A stretch of DNA of 64,000 nt from Trinickia symbiotica (GCF_002934455.1 NZ_PTIR01000023.1:36681-100680); one strand, 5' to 3'; counted from the stretch's first letter, positions 37,373-45,170 are shown. The notes: generated by a model from the letters alone, not told the origin. A program made the numbers and translations.

Positions 37373-37391
37373 CGGAAGAGGAGATCGCTGA
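37044..37391 (+). CDS. 115-aa protein preceding a Tox-REase-5 locus (copy 1)
   Basis: This small helical acidic protein has ERDFVRAVRDSIVNANPELG, then ALLDRLASAYDEAKRIGLSE and LEMEVPGFYRQPVISTWLEK. It is clearly paralogous to the protein at 40608. Its 3' end runs into a toxin remnant, whereas copy 2 is followed by the intact toxin, so it has lost its partner. I do not recognise a named family. The position directly before a Tox-REase-5 effector suggests a chaperone or adaptor, as TecT serves TseT in Pseudomonas; this is inference. The start is ATG 37044. Confidence 0.65.
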   Translation: MREETDQQQNDLLNGNERDFVRAVRDSIVNANPELGADPALLDRLASAYDEAKRIGLSEDGLLVKFLYLEMEVPGFYRQPVISTWLEKPGAPTDGRFKDLLDVLRKKTEDGRGDR

Positions 37392-37395
37392 TGAT

Positions 37396-37518
37396 GTCGT
37401 CACGAAAAACCCGCCGGCGAAGCTCACTTGGTACTTTATGCAGCCCATTTCCCACGCGTTCCTCTCGCAGCAATTTGCGCGCGAAGCTCTTCCGATCGAA
37501 TCCTTACTTCATGCCTAA
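37396..37518 (+). pseudogene. C-terminal remnant of a Tox-REase-5 toxin (remnant 1)
   Basis: The frame reads NPPAKLTWYFMQPISHAFLS and QQFAREALPIESLLHA to a TAA at 37516-37518. The intact toxin ends NPPAKLTWHFMQPISYTYFS and REFQSEGLAIQSFLDP. Only the last 40 or so residues survive, directly fused after the 115-aa gene. The active-site region is gone. One base separates its stop from the next immunity gene, as in the intact copy. Confidence 0.8.
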
Positions 37519-37519
37519 C

Positions 37520-38230
37520 ATGCAAATAACGCAAATTTTTCGACTACAGCAAGCCATGCTACCGTCACAGCAAGAGCATCTCGTCTACCTCTGGAAGGTC
37601 GCAAAACTGCTTGAGCCGTTCGGCTTCCCCATTCAAAACTGGCATCCGCCCGCAGCAACTGCGAAGAAGTCCCTCGAGACCCTCGCCTTCGACCACAACG
37701 GCCCGACACCTGCTGCCGTCGAGAGGCTTCGAGCTGAAGATAAGAGAGAGAAGACAACCGACTATCGAATCACTTCGGTCTGGAACGGCAAACAGAAGGA
37801 GGGAGGCAGCGCCTTCTCCGTCTCGTTGTCCGTTGATCCCGGCAACCCGACTAGTGTGCTCGGCCTCCAATTCGACGCTGCCGAGGCACTTCTAAACACG
37901 ACCAACATGCAGCGACTCGTGCTCGGCTTGCTTGGAATATGGCCGAATGCATCTGTCATCGAAGTTGGGCCGCTGATGTACTACACCACGCGGGCCGTAT
38001 TTCCCAAGAGGCCGGGAGCGGGATGGATGCTCTACCTTGCAAAGCCGATCACTGCACGGGAGTTGCCAGAAGCGGCCGAGCTTGTCGCTGTCATGGAAGG
38101 CGACGGACAGAAAGGCACCATCATCGTTAGCGTCGCCGACGAGGTTTTCTCCGTCGACAATCCCGAGCACGTGAAGATCGCGAACGCGATCGAAGTGCGT
38201 TTGGCCGATCAGGACCTCTTGCCTCAGTAA
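37520..38230 (+). CDS. Imm52-family immunity protein (copy 1)
   Basis: This 236-aa protein carries Imm52 features: IFRLQQAMLPSQQEHLVYLW, then KLLEPFGFPIQNWHPPA, RPGAGWMLYLAKPI, LPEAAELVAVMEGDGQKGTI and NPEHVKIANAIEVRLADQDL. Imm52 proteins neutralise Tox-REase-5 nucleases. ATG 37520 is chosen because in the intact copy the immunity ATG also lies one base after the toxin stop; an ATG at 37511 is in frame. The cognate toxin here is reduced to a remnant, so it is an orphan immunity gene. Confidence 0.85.
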   Translation: MQITQIFRLQQAMLPSQQEHLVYLWKVAKLLEPFGFPIQNWHPPAATAKKSLETLAFDHNGPTPAAVERLRAEDKREKTTDYRITSVWNGKQKEGGSAFSVSLSVDPGNPTSVLGLQFDAAEALLNTTNMQRLVLGLLGIWPNASVIEVGPLMYYTTRAVFPKRPGAGWMLYLAKPITARELPEAAELVAVMEGDGQKGTIIVSVADEVFSVDNPEHVKIANAIEVRLADQDLLPQ

Positions 38231-38390
38231 CGAGCTGAGCAAGCAACATCAAGAATCGAATCAGGGCTCGCCGTTCGGCGCCATCGGCGGCGCCACGGCG
38301 TCATGATTGAAATAAATCACAGAAGGCACCTCGAGCTATTTTCGAGAGAACTGCTTTCGATCGAATCGTTACTCCACTCGTGACATAGAC
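38231..38390 (+). other. 160-bp spacer with a second toxin remnant
   Basis: The frame is open from 38231 to a TGA at 38381-38383. Only its end looks like gene sequence: from 38339 it reads FSRELLSIESLLHS, matching the C-termini of the toxin (FSREFQSEGLAIQSFLDP) and of remnant 1 (REALPIESLLHA). Immunity copy 2 starts 8 bp after that stop. Confidence 0.55.
38339..38383 (+). pseudogene. C-terminal remnant of a Tox-REase-5 toxin (remnant 2)
   Basis: Fourteen codons plus stop (FSRELLSIESLLHS) align with the extreme C-terminus of the toxin and lie just before immunity copy 2. Short as it is, position and sequence agree. It shows that this immunity gene also once followed a toxin gene. Confidence 0.6.
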
Positions 38391-39101
38391 ATGCAGGTAA
38401 CCCTGATTTTTCGACTACAACAAGCTGCGCTCCCGTCGCAGGTGGAGCATCTTCGCTATCTTTGGAAGATCGCCAAACTGCTTGAGCCGTTCGGATTCCC
38501 CATGCAAGAGTGGTATCCGCTCGCGGCGACACCGAAGAAGTCCCTCGCGACTCCAGCCTTCGACCGCGATGGTCCAACGCCTGCTGCCGTCGAAATGCTC
38601 CGAGCGGAAGACAGAAAAGACCGGACAACCGACTATCGAATCACTTCCGTCTGGAACGGTAAACAGAAAGCCGGGGGAAGCGCGTTCTACGTCTCGTTCT
38701 CCACCGACGGCAACTTCCCCATCTGTGTTTTCAAACTTCAATTCCAAAATCCTGAGACGCTCGACAATGCGAAGAAGGCGCAACAACTCATAATTGGCTT
38801 GCTCGACGTATGGCCCGCTGCCGCTGGGATTGAAGTTGGACCTCTGAAGTACTACACAACGCGTAAGGTCTTCCGCGACAAGCCGGGTGCTGGATGGATG
38901 CTGTACCTTGCAAAGATCGTCACAGCGGAGCAGTTGCCGGAAGCGGCCGAATTGTTGCCGGTCATGGAAGGCGATAAACAGAGAGGCACCATCATTGTCA
39001 GCATCGCCAACGAGGTCTTCTCCGCCGACAATCCCGAGCACATGAAGATCGCTAACGCGATCGAAGTGCGGTTGGCCGACCAAGACCTCTTGTGCCGATA
39101 G
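38391..39101 (+). CDS. Imm52-family immunity protein (copy 2)
   Basis: This 236-aa protein is closely related to copy 1 and more distantly to copy 3. Shared blocks are VTLIFRLQQAALPSQVEHL, KLLEPFGFPMQEWYPLAAT, KPGAGWMLYLAKIV and NPEHMKIANAIEVRLADQDL. The ATG at 38391 matches the paralogues' start. The middle segment (SFSTDGNFPICVFKLQFQNP) differs most from copy 1, which may reflect different toxin specificity. No intact cognate toxin is present. Confidence 0.85.
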   Translation: MQVTLIFRLQQAALPSQVEHLRYLWKIAKLLEPFGFPMQEWYPLAATPKKSLATPAFDRDGPTPAAVEMLRAEDRKDRTTDYRITSVWNGKQKAGGSAFYVSFSTDGNFPICVFKLQFQNPETLDNAKKAQQLIIGLLDVWPAAAGIEVGPLKYYTTRKVFRDKPGAGWMLYLAKIVTAEQLPEAAELLPVMEGDKQRGTIIVSIANEVFSADNPEHMKIANAIEVRLADQDLLCR

Positions 39102-39187
39102 CAAGACCCATCGCCTGCTATCGCCCGAGGGCATCGCCAAAAACGGGCTGAACCTCCAGGCGATCCACGATTCTGGTTCGAGAAATA

Positions 39188-39385
39188 TCAACCGTGTGGC
39201 GGCACGGCTTTGGGATCCATCCACATCACTTCCCAAATATGGCCATCCGGATCCTCGAAGCTGCGTCCATACATAAAGCCGAGGTCTTGCACAGGGGTGG
39301 GGTCTGCCTTGCCGCCGGCACCAGTCGCCTTATCGACCATGCTGGACACCTCCTCGCGATTATCCGCTGACAGGCACAGCAGCAC
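39188..39385 (-). pseudogene. C-terminal fragment of a VOC-family (glyoxalase-like) protein
   Basis: The 65-codon frame reads LLCLSADNREEVSSMVDKAT, then GFMYGRSFEDPDGHIWEVMW and a MDPKAVPPHG end. That is the second half of a vicinal-oxygen-chelate protein of about 130 aa (the DPDGHIWEVMW block carries a metal-ligand Glu). The first half is absent; upstream on the minus strand is unrelated sequence. It is a truncated gene in the accessory region. Confidence 0.75.
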
Positions 39386-39439
39386 TTGAGCAAGCGCCCG
39401 ACGATCCCGTCGGTCACTACGTCTGGAATCTTGCTGCCG

Positions 39440-40243
39440 CTACCACCCCACCGCCTTACGAATCATCTGCGCCGCGGCCACAAGCACGAACAAAAGCACG
39501 ATGATACGAAACGCGTGCGGCGGCAGCTTGTCGCGCAGCGGACGCGCAAGCACGATTCCGGCGATCACGGGCACACTCGCCGCGGCCGAAATCAGCAGAT
39601 CGAAGCCGCTCGCCTGTGCGCCGCCCCTGAATGCAATCAGCAGCGTGATGACCGATACGACCAGGATCACCGCCATCTGCTTCGTAAACGTTTTGCCGCG
39701 CGCACCCGACGCGATCAGATAGATGGCGAGCAACGGCCCGGGAATCGACGCGATGCTTTCCATCATCGCAGCCCCGAAGCCGAGCACGAACCCCACGGGC
39801 TTAATCCAACGCGGCGCCAGCGAAAATCGCGGCGAAATGAGCAGCAGCATGGCCGCGAAAGCCAAAAGCGCGCCTGCCACGATCTGCGCATGGTGGGGCT
39901 CGAGCGATATCAGCACCGAGACACCGACGAGATTGCCGAGCACCGTACCCACGAGTGGGGCCGCGATATGGCGCACGGTTGGCAACAGCTCGCCTCCCTC
40001 GAGCGCTTGCGGAATGTTGCCGAGAATCACCGGCATCGAGAGCAGCAGCACCGCTTGCTTGATCGGCATGAACTGGCTCAGGATCGGCATGGCAATGATC
40101 GGTACGCCGATGCTGACGATGCCTTTGACGATTCCGCCGAGTATGAGCGCCGCGGCGATGCCGAATAGCGCACGCGCATCGAGCGCCTGCAGCGCGGGCA
40201 ACAACAGGCCTGCATGAGCGTGGAAATGGGACAGCTCGTTCAT
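39440..40243 (-). CDS. TauE/SafE-family sulfite/organosulfonate exporter
   Basis: This 267-aa inner-membrane protein has about eight hydrophobic segments and TauE/SafE features: ALILGGIVKGIVSIGVPIIA near the N-terminus and KPVGFVLGFGAAMMESIASI mid-protein, as in the duplicated family repeat. It is thought to move sulfite or sulfonates across the membrane. I chose ATG 40243 because the region upstream in frame has no coding character. It sits between the two toxin-immunity blocks, so it interrupts or separates them. Confidence 0.85.
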   Translation of the reverse strand: MNELSHFHAHAGLLLPALQALDARALFGIAAALILGGIVKGIVSIGVPIIAMPILSQFMPIKQAVLLLSMPVILGNIPQALEGGELLPTVRHIAAPLVGTVLGNLVGVSVLISLEPHHAQIVAGALLAFAAMLLLISPRFSLAPRWIKPVGFVLGFGAAMMESIASIPGPLLAIYLIASGARGKTFTKQMAVILVVSVITLLIAFRGGAQASGFDLLISAAASVPVIAGIVLARPLRDKLPPHAFRIIVLLFVLVAAAQMIRKAVGW

Positions 40244-40607
40244 CGTTCGTTTGGTGTCGTGCTTATCGTGGTGTGGGTGTAATCGAATGCTGCCAAACGC
40301 GTGCCGGCGCAAGCGCGATTCCGAAATCGCGGCGAGCAACGCCACCCCCTACTCGCTACACAACCGCCAAGTGTAACCAATCCGGATACGTCGCAAGTGC
40401 ACTGACTGCCTGGATCGTGCCGGCGTCCGTTGGTCTGATTCTTTGCTCAAAAGAGTCGCTGCCGCCGTTGCGCTTGAAGAATGTCCGCCGGACCGCAGCG
40501 ATTGCGACGCCCTCGCCGTCGCCGGTCCTCGTGCGAACGATCCGTTTGTCATGCCGCTCGACGGTGCGACAGGCGGAAGGCAAACACTTTCACATCTCGA
40601 TCTATGC
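40244..40607. other. 364-bp gap with the left part of repeat unit A2
   Basis: No gene is supported. From 40427 it matches 36866 onwards. A frame upstream of the 115-aa gene is open (AVAGPRANDPFVMP), and a related but interrupted reading exists in copy 1 (VAGPRTNDPFGAPS). It may be a degenerate end of a larger upstream gene, but I cannot identify one. Confidence 0.4.
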
Positions 40608-40928
40608 GTGAAAAAAACCGATCAACAACTCAACGACCTTCTCACCAGCGACGAGCGAGGCTTCGTCACAGCCGTCCGAAACTGCATTGTCAGCGCCCAT
40701 CCGAAACTGGGCGACGATCCCGAATTACTCGACCGGCTGACCATGGCATATGACGAAGGCAAACGCATGGGGCTTACAGAGGACGAACTGCTTGCGAAAT
40801 TCCTATGGCTCGAAACGGAGGTGCCGGGCTTTTACGGGCAGCCCGCGATCTCGAACTGGCTCGAAAAGCCGGGCGCTCCGGTCGACGACCGTTTCAAGGA
40901 CTTGCTCGCCGTGCTTCGGAAGAAGCTT
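40427..40928 (+). repeat. direct repeat unit A2 (partner of 36866-37372)
   Basis: This is the second copy of the roughly 505-bp segment that includes the leader and the 115-aa gene. An extra A in the GTGAAAAAAACC stretch, versus GTGAAGAAACAG in unit A1, puts the start codon in a different frame (GTG here, ATG in A1), while the proteins converge from DQQ onward. Confidence 0.6.
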
Positions 40929-40952
40929 GTACTAAGCAGAGAGGATCACTAA
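40608..40952 (+). CDS. 115-aa protein preceding the intact Tox-REase-5 toxin (copy 2)
   Basis: Paralogue of the gene at 37044. It has ERGFVTAVRNCIVSAHPKLG, then ELLDRLTMAYDEGKRMGLTE and LETEVPGFYGQPAISNWLEK. I take GTG 40608 (KKTDQQLNDLL) as the start by comparison. The frame is open upstream to 40443 without a good ribosome site. Its TAA overlaps the toxin ATG (TAATG), so the two are coupled. It is probably a helper of the toxin, such as a loading chaperone; function not proven. Confidence 0.65.
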   Translation: MKKTDQQLNDLLTSDERGFVTAVRNCIVSAHPKLGDDPELLDRLTMAYDEGKRMGLTEDELLAKFLWLETEVPGFYGQPAISNWLEKPGAPVDDRFKDLLAVLRKKLVLSREDH

Positions 40953-41539
40953 TGGCAACGATACCTCTCTCCGGTCTTGAAGCCGCCGCCATCGCCCTCG
41001 CGGCATTGCTTGCCGCCGTCGCCGTGGATAGCGCTGTTCGTGGGACCTCCGATCGTGCATCGACTGATTCGGACGATCTCGAACGAGACAAAGCGAAGTC
41101 GACCACGCACGCGTTACCTATACCCGATGAGTCTCGAGAACACTGCCCTCCAACTCGGGGGCGGCTAGTGATACGCAGGTGGAGCATGTCCGACATTTCG
41201 CGTGAGTACCAGGCCCGTATCACCGGTTTCCAACCGTACACGGAATGGCTATTCGAAATCGAGTTTGACGGCTTCCGCCCGCAGGAGTGTCGCTTGCAAG
41301 AAGCGAAGGGAAAGTACGATCAGTTCTTTGACTCAAAAACCGGTCTTCCAGAAGACTTCTTTGTGATTTTTGGTGGAGTGGGAGACATGCTCGACCAAGC
41401 TCGCAAGCAAAGCGACATCGTAAGGAGTAACCCGCCAGCAAAGCTGACGTGGCATTTCATGCAGCCGATCTCTTACACCTATTTCTCCCGCGAATTCCAA
41501 TCCGAGGGACTCGCGATCCAATCCTTTCTGGATCCATGA
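40952..41539 (+). CDS. Tox-REase-5 domain toxin (probable type VI secretion effector)
   Basis: This 195-aa protein has an N-terminal hydrophobic stretch (EAAAIALAALLAAVAV), a polar linker, and from residue 80 the restriction-endonuclease-fold toxin 5 domain. Its motifs are MSDISREYQARITGF, YTEWLFEIEFDGFRPQECRL and the likely catalytic EAKGKYDQFFD (E-x-K), ending NPPAKLTWHFMQPIS. Family members, such as TseT, are DNA-targeting effectors delivered by type VI secretion. It is coupled upstream to the 115-aa gene and followed one base after its stop by an Imm52 gene. It is the only intact toxin of the array. Confidence 0.82.
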   Translation: MATIPLSGLEAAAIALAALLAAVAVDSAVRGTSDRASTDSDDLERDKAKSTTHALPIPDESREHCPPTRGRLVIRRWSMSDISREYQARITGFQPYTEWLFEIEFDGFRPQECRLQEAKGKYDQFFDSKTGLPEDFFVIFGGVGDMLDQARKQSDIVRSNPPAKLTWHFMQPISYTYFSREFQSEGLAIQSFLDP

Positions 41540-41540
41540 T

Positions 41541-42254
41541 ATGAAGGTAATTCTCACTTTCCGGCTACAACGAAGCGAACTCCCTTCTCCGGAAGAGCAT
41601 CTTCGCTATCTCTGGCGCGTCGCGAAACTGTTCGAGCCGTTTGGCTTCCCCATTGAGAAGTGGTATCCGTCCGCCGCCGGCACACCGAAAAAGTCTCTCG
41701 CTAACCCCGCTTTCGACTATAGCGGCCCGACACCGGCCGCCGTGGAAATGCTTGCAGTGAAAGATGTAAGGGACTCCACAACCAACTATCGAATAACGAC
41801 CATCTGGTGCGGCAAGATGAAGGGCACGCGGGCCATCTTCTCTCTCGCGCTGTCCTCTGACGTCGGTAACCCAATCTGTGTGCTCAGGCTCCAACTGTAT
41901 GATTTGGAGCAGCTCAACGATGCCAAAAGTATGCAGCGATTCATCTTTGGCCTGCTAGACATATGGCCTGGCGCGTCCGTAATCGAAGTGGGACCGCTGC
42001 AGTACTTCACCACGCTTCAAGTCTTTCCCCAGAGACCCGGAGCGGGTTGGATGATCTATCTTCCGCAGATAATCACGGCCAGTGACTTGCCCGAAGCGGC
42101 CGAACTCGTGCCGGTCATGGAAGGCGAAAGGCAGCAAGGCACCATCGTCGTCAGCGTCGCCGGAGAGGTCTTCTCCGTCGACAACCCCGAGCACGTGAAG
42201 GTCGCCAACGCAATCGAAGTGCGATTGGCAGATCAAGACCTATTGTGCCGATAG
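41541..42254 (+). CDS. Imm52-family immunity protein (copy 3, cognate)
   Basis: This 237-aa paralogue of copies 1 and 2 has VILTFRLQRSELPSPEEHL, KLFEPFGFPIEKWYPSAAG, RPGAGWMIYLPQII and NPEHVKVANAIEVRLADQDL. Its ATG follows the toxin stop by one base, so it should be made with the toxin and is the cognate immunity protein. A GC-rich hairpin follows at 42260-42279. Confidence 0.87.
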   Translation: MKVILTFRLQRSELPSPEEHLRYLWRVAKLFEPFGFPIEKWYPSAAGTPKKSLANPAFDYSGPTPAAVEMLAVKDVRDSTTNYRITTIWCGKMKGTRAIFSLALSSDVGNPICVLRLQLYDLEQLNDAKSMQRFIFGLLDIWPGASVIEVGPLQYFTTLQVFPQRPGAGWMIYLPQIITASDLPEAAELVPVMEGERQQGTIVVSVAGEVFSVDNPEHVKVANAIEVRLADQDLLCR

Positions 42255-42259
42255 AGAGT

Positions 42260-42279
42260 GCCGCCGTGAGATAGGCGGC
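42260..42279 (+). terminator. hairpin after immunity copy 3
   Basis: GCCGCC (42260-42265) and GGCGGC (42274-42279) form a 6-bp GC stem with an 8-nt loop, 5 bp after the stop codon. No T-run follows. It is a possible terminator. Confidence 0.35.
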
Positions 42280-42286
42280 TGCATCG

Positions 42287-42470
42287 CCGGGGTGGGTCAT
42301 GCCCGGTATCACGTGCGCATGAGCACACCGGCAACCCGCCCCGTCAGCGAAGCGTTGCGCAGCTTTTCGTCGGCACGACTTAATCCTCGCTTGCCGCCTC
42401 TCGCTTGACGCAGAATGGGCGACTTTCCCTCGTCAGCAGAACAGCAGCACATGAGCGATTCGGATACCAA
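42287..42470 (+). repeat. imperfect direct repeat R1 (partner of 44005-44182)
   Basis: Shared landmarks with the second copy, in the same order, are GGTATCACGTGCGC, GCGAAGCGTTGCGCA, TCCTCGCTTG, CCCTCGTCAGC and ATGAGCGATTCGGATACC (42451-42468). The second copy is the leader and first codons of the methyltransferase gene. R1 is thus a decayed duplicate of that promoter and gene start; after six codons it diverges and soon stops. Confidence 0.75.
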
Positions 42471-42620
42471 CTGACCTAGTCTGTCAACGAATCCGACGCC
42501 AGGTGTACAGCAACTAGACGCTTTCCCTTTTGGGCGCCCCGTCATTCCCTTATCCGGCCATGCCATCGCACATGGCATCGGCCTTGCAGTTCACTCGCCG
42601 TCTTCTGACAGGAGTGAACC

Positions 42621-43418
42621 ATGTACCGGACATCCCCGCTCGACCCTCAACGCCCGATGCGGCCTGCAGCGCACGCCGTGCGCGTTGCAGTTCGCATATT
42701 GCTGATCGCGCTAAGCCCTTGGACCAGCGCATGCGTTGCGCAGACATCGTCCGGACCGGCCGCACCGGACGCGCCGCCTACGGTGGCTGCTCCATTGGGG
42801 CCGCCGGGTCGTGGACCGCTGTCTGCTCCGCCTCCGCGCGCATGGGCGCAACCTGCAATCCAGCAGTCCCCTGTGGCGCAGGGCACCGTCAGCCGGTTTG
42901 TCATCAACCCCGAGGGCGATGTCGACGGCTTCATCCTGAGTGACGGGTCGCTCGTGCATTTCCCGCCGCATCTCGGTACGCAGTTGGTCGCTGCCGTAAG
43001 GCCAGGAGACGCCGTTCAAATTGCAGGGTTCATGGACGGCAGCGGCGACGTCAAGGCACGGCAAATCGTCAACCAGCGCACCGGCCAGCAGCTCTTCGAC
43101 CAGCCTCCGCCACGCGACGTACCGCGTCCACCGCCCGCGCTTCGCGGCGCCGGGCTCGTGCGGCTCAGCGCCGAGGGCGAGGTCATGCGCGTGACAACCG
43201 CCCGTCGCGGAGAACCCGACGGGGTCGTGCTGCGCAACGGCACCGTCATCAAGCTCACGCCTGGCGCGGCGCAGCAGTTCGTGAGCCTGCTGCGCCCAGG
43301 CGCGTCCGTCGCCGCCACCGGCTACGGCACCCGCAACCAGTACGGCGAAGCCCTGCAGGCCACCGCGTTTGGCACTCCCGGCAACCTCACCCGGCTGTAC
43401 AGCAACTTTCCCAACTGA
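42621..43418 (+). CDS. exported two-domain protein of unknown function
   Basis: This 265-aa protein has an N-terminal signal-like segment (VAVRILLIALSPWTSAC) and a Pro/Ala-rich linker. Two related domains follow. Domain 1 is GTVSRFVINPEGDVDGFILS with LVHFPPHLGTQLVAAVRPGD. Domain 2 is GEVMRVTTARRGEPDGVVLR with VIKLTPGAAQQFVSLLRPGA. Each looks like a small OB-like beta-barrel (G-x-V..DG-x-x-L..G-x..V). The next gene encodes the same domain pair without the signal. AGGAGTG precedes the ATG. Function unknown. Confidence 0.7.
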   Translation: MYRTSPLDPQRPMRPAAHAVRVAVRILLIALSPWTSACVAQTSSGPAAPDAPPTVAAPLGPPGRGPLSAPPPRAWAQPAIQQSPVAQGTVSRFVINPEGDVDGFILSDGSLVHFPPHLGTQLVAAVRPGDAVQIAGFMDGSGDVKARQIVNQRTGQQLFDQPPPRDVPRPPPALRGAGLVRLSAEGEVMRVTTARRGEPDGVVLRNGTVIKLTPGAAQQFVSLLRPGASVAATGYGTRNQYGEALQATAFGTPGNLTRLYSNFPN

Positions 43419-43430
43419 AGGAGAAACACC

Positions 43431-43997
43431 ATGCACTGGATTGACCCGGCATGCCTGCCCGAAACCAAGGGCGCCGTCACGCAATTCCTGCTCGATCCGC
43501 ACGGCGATCCCGACGGATTCATCCTTGAGGGGGAAAGGCAGGTCTACTGCCCCCCGCACCTTGGCGCACGCATCGCGCAACGCGTTGCGCCCGGTGACAT
43601 CGTCATCGTGCGAGGCATCAAGCCACGCGCGGCGGACATCATCGCGGCAATTTCGATTACCTCCCAAGACGGCGAGACCATCGTCGACGATGGCCCCCCT
43701 CGCGATGACGATGAGCACGAAAGGCCCGAGGCCGAACCGCACGCGACAGAAGTAGCGGGAACCGTCGTCCTGTCGCTCTTTGGCCCGAAGGGCGAGTTGC
43801 GTGGCGCATTGCTCGATGACGGTACCTCGCTGCGGATACCCCATCACACCGCCGAACAACTGCGGACGTATCTCACACCCGGCGCCCGCGTCCAGGCGTG
43901 GGGCGACCTTGTCGAAACTGGCTACGGCCGCACGCTCGAAGTGAGCGAGATTGCGGAACAGGCCGATATCGACACGGATGTCGGGACAGGCGCATAA
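43431..43997 (+). CDS. cytosolic two-domain paralogue of the preceding gene
   Basis: This 188-aa protein has two copies of the same domain: GAVTQFLLDPHGDPDGFILE with VYCPPHLGARIAQRVAPGD, and GTVVLSLFGPKGELRGALLD with LRIPHHTAEQLRTYLTPGA. They are joined by an acidic linker. It lacks a signal peptide. AAGGAG precedes ATG 43431, 12 bp after the previous gene, so they form an operon. The pair lies between direct repeats R1 and R2. Function unknown. Confidence 0.7.
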   Translation: MHWIDPACLPETKGAVTQFLLDPHGDPDGFILEGERQVYCPPHLGARIAQRVAPGDIVIVRGIKPRAADIIAAISITSQDGETIVDDGPPRDDDEHERPEAEPHATEVAGTVVLSLFGPKGELRGALLDDGTSLRIPHHTAEQLRTYLTPGARVQAWGDLVETGYGRTLEVSEIAEQADIDTDVGTGA

Positions 43998-44004
43998 AAC
44001 AGCG

Positions 44005-44182
44005 GGTGGGGCATGCCTGGTATCACGTGCGCTTGGGCACACTGGCAACTCACCCCGTGAGCGAAGCGTTGCGCAACTTTCGTCGGCATGACTTCATCCT
44101 CGCTTGGCGCCTCCGGCTTAAGGCACAATGGCCGCTCTCCCTCGTCAGCGGAAGCGCAGCACATGAGCGATTCGGATACCGC
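44005..44182 (+). repeat. imperfect direct repeat R2 (partner of 42287-42470)
   Basis: This second copy ends within the first six codons of the methyltransferase (ATGAGCGATTCGGATACC, 44163-44180). R1 and R2 enclose the two-gene cassette at 42621-43997. The segment upstream of the ATG presumably is the native promoter region. Confidence 0.75.
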
Positions 44183-44903
44183 AAATGAAACCATCGGCGG
44201 CAACGCATACGAGGAGTTTGCGGAGCGCTATGCCGCGATCGCGCCGACGAAACCACATAACGCCCTTTACGAGCGTCCTGCGACGATGTCGCTTCTAGGG
44301 GACGTCAGCGGCTTGCATATACTCGACGCCGGATGTGGACCAGGAATCTGCAGTGAACATCTCGCTCGTGGCGGGGCGTCCGTGCATGCGTTCGATGTCA
44401 CGCCACAGATGGTGGAGCTCGCTCGCGTTCGATGTGCCGGGCTGCCAGTCGAGGTGGTGACTGGCGACCTCACGGCTCCACTATCGTGGCTGCCCGATCA
44501 GGCGTTCGACAAGATACTGTGCTCGCTCGCACTCGACTACGTGGAAGACCTCGGGGCAACGCTCAGTGAATTCCGCAGAGTGGCGCGCCCCGGAGCGACG
44601 CTGGTGTTTTCGATGGCGCATCCGATGCGGGACTGGACCGACGAGCGAACTCGTGGGGAAGGGACGTACTTCGATACCAGTCGATTCGGGTTTTACTGGT
44701 CGGGATTCGGTGAGCCGAAGCCATACGTGCAGGCTTATCGGCGGCCGCTCTCGGATATCTTGAACGCGTTGGTCGACGGTGGGTGGCGACTCGATCGATT
44801 CGTCGAGCCACTGCCGCTGTCGGAGATGAAGGCAGTCTCGGAATGGCTTTATCGGGAGCTGTCCCGGGCGCCAGCTTTCATTTGCGTGCGCGCGCGGTGC
44901 TAG
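44163..44903 (+). CDS. class I SAM-dependent methyltransferase
   Basis: This 246-aa protein opens MSDSDTANETIGGNAYEEFA and carries SAM motif I, LHILDAGCGPGICSEHLA (DAGCGPG), an acidic end of beta2 (HAFDVTPQMVELA) and motif IV-like FDKILCSLALDYVEDL. It resembles the Methyltransf_11/25 group that act on small molecules. The substrate is not evident. ATG 44163 is chosen because it is shared with the duplicated leader R1. No operon partner is obvious. Confidence 0.88.
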   Translation: MSDSDTANETIGGNAYEEFAERYAAIAPTKPHNALYERPATMSLLGDVSGLHILDAGCGPGICSEHLARGGASVHAFDVTPQMVELARVRCAGLPVEVVTGDLTAPLSWLPDQAFDKILCSLALDYVEDLGATLSEFRRVARPGATLVFSMAHPMRDWTDERTRGEGTYFDTSRFGFYWSGFGEPKPYVQAYRRPLSDILNALVDGGWRLDRFVEPLPLSEMKAVSEWLYRELSRAPAFICVRARC

Positions 44904-45012
44904 GAGAGCAGGAGTCCGCGACGCACTCGAGTACGGGCAAGTTGATGGTCAGCAGCAACGATGATCCGGATCTCCCGCGGGTCTTCGATGGTCTCAGATA
45001 GTCGACCTATCG

Positions 45013-45150
45013 ATGAAATACAGGTTCAACAGCATGAGCGCCGAAACGTCGGCGAACGGAGAGTTGGTGACCACGAACTGGAGCCCCGCCATTAAAACCG
45101 ATAGGTTTCGTCTCATAGGGGAAATGCTACGATGGCATCCCATCCCGTGA
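45013..45150 (+). other. possible 45-aa ORF or gene remnant
   Basis: A short frame, SAETSANGELVTTNWSPAIK then TDRFRLIGEMLRWHPIP, has protein-like composition but no convincing ribosome site. It sits between the methyltransferase and the frameshifted cysteine-rich gene. It may be the end of a decayed gene. Confidence 0.25.
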
Positions 45151-45170
45151 CACGTGGAGGAGATTGATCG

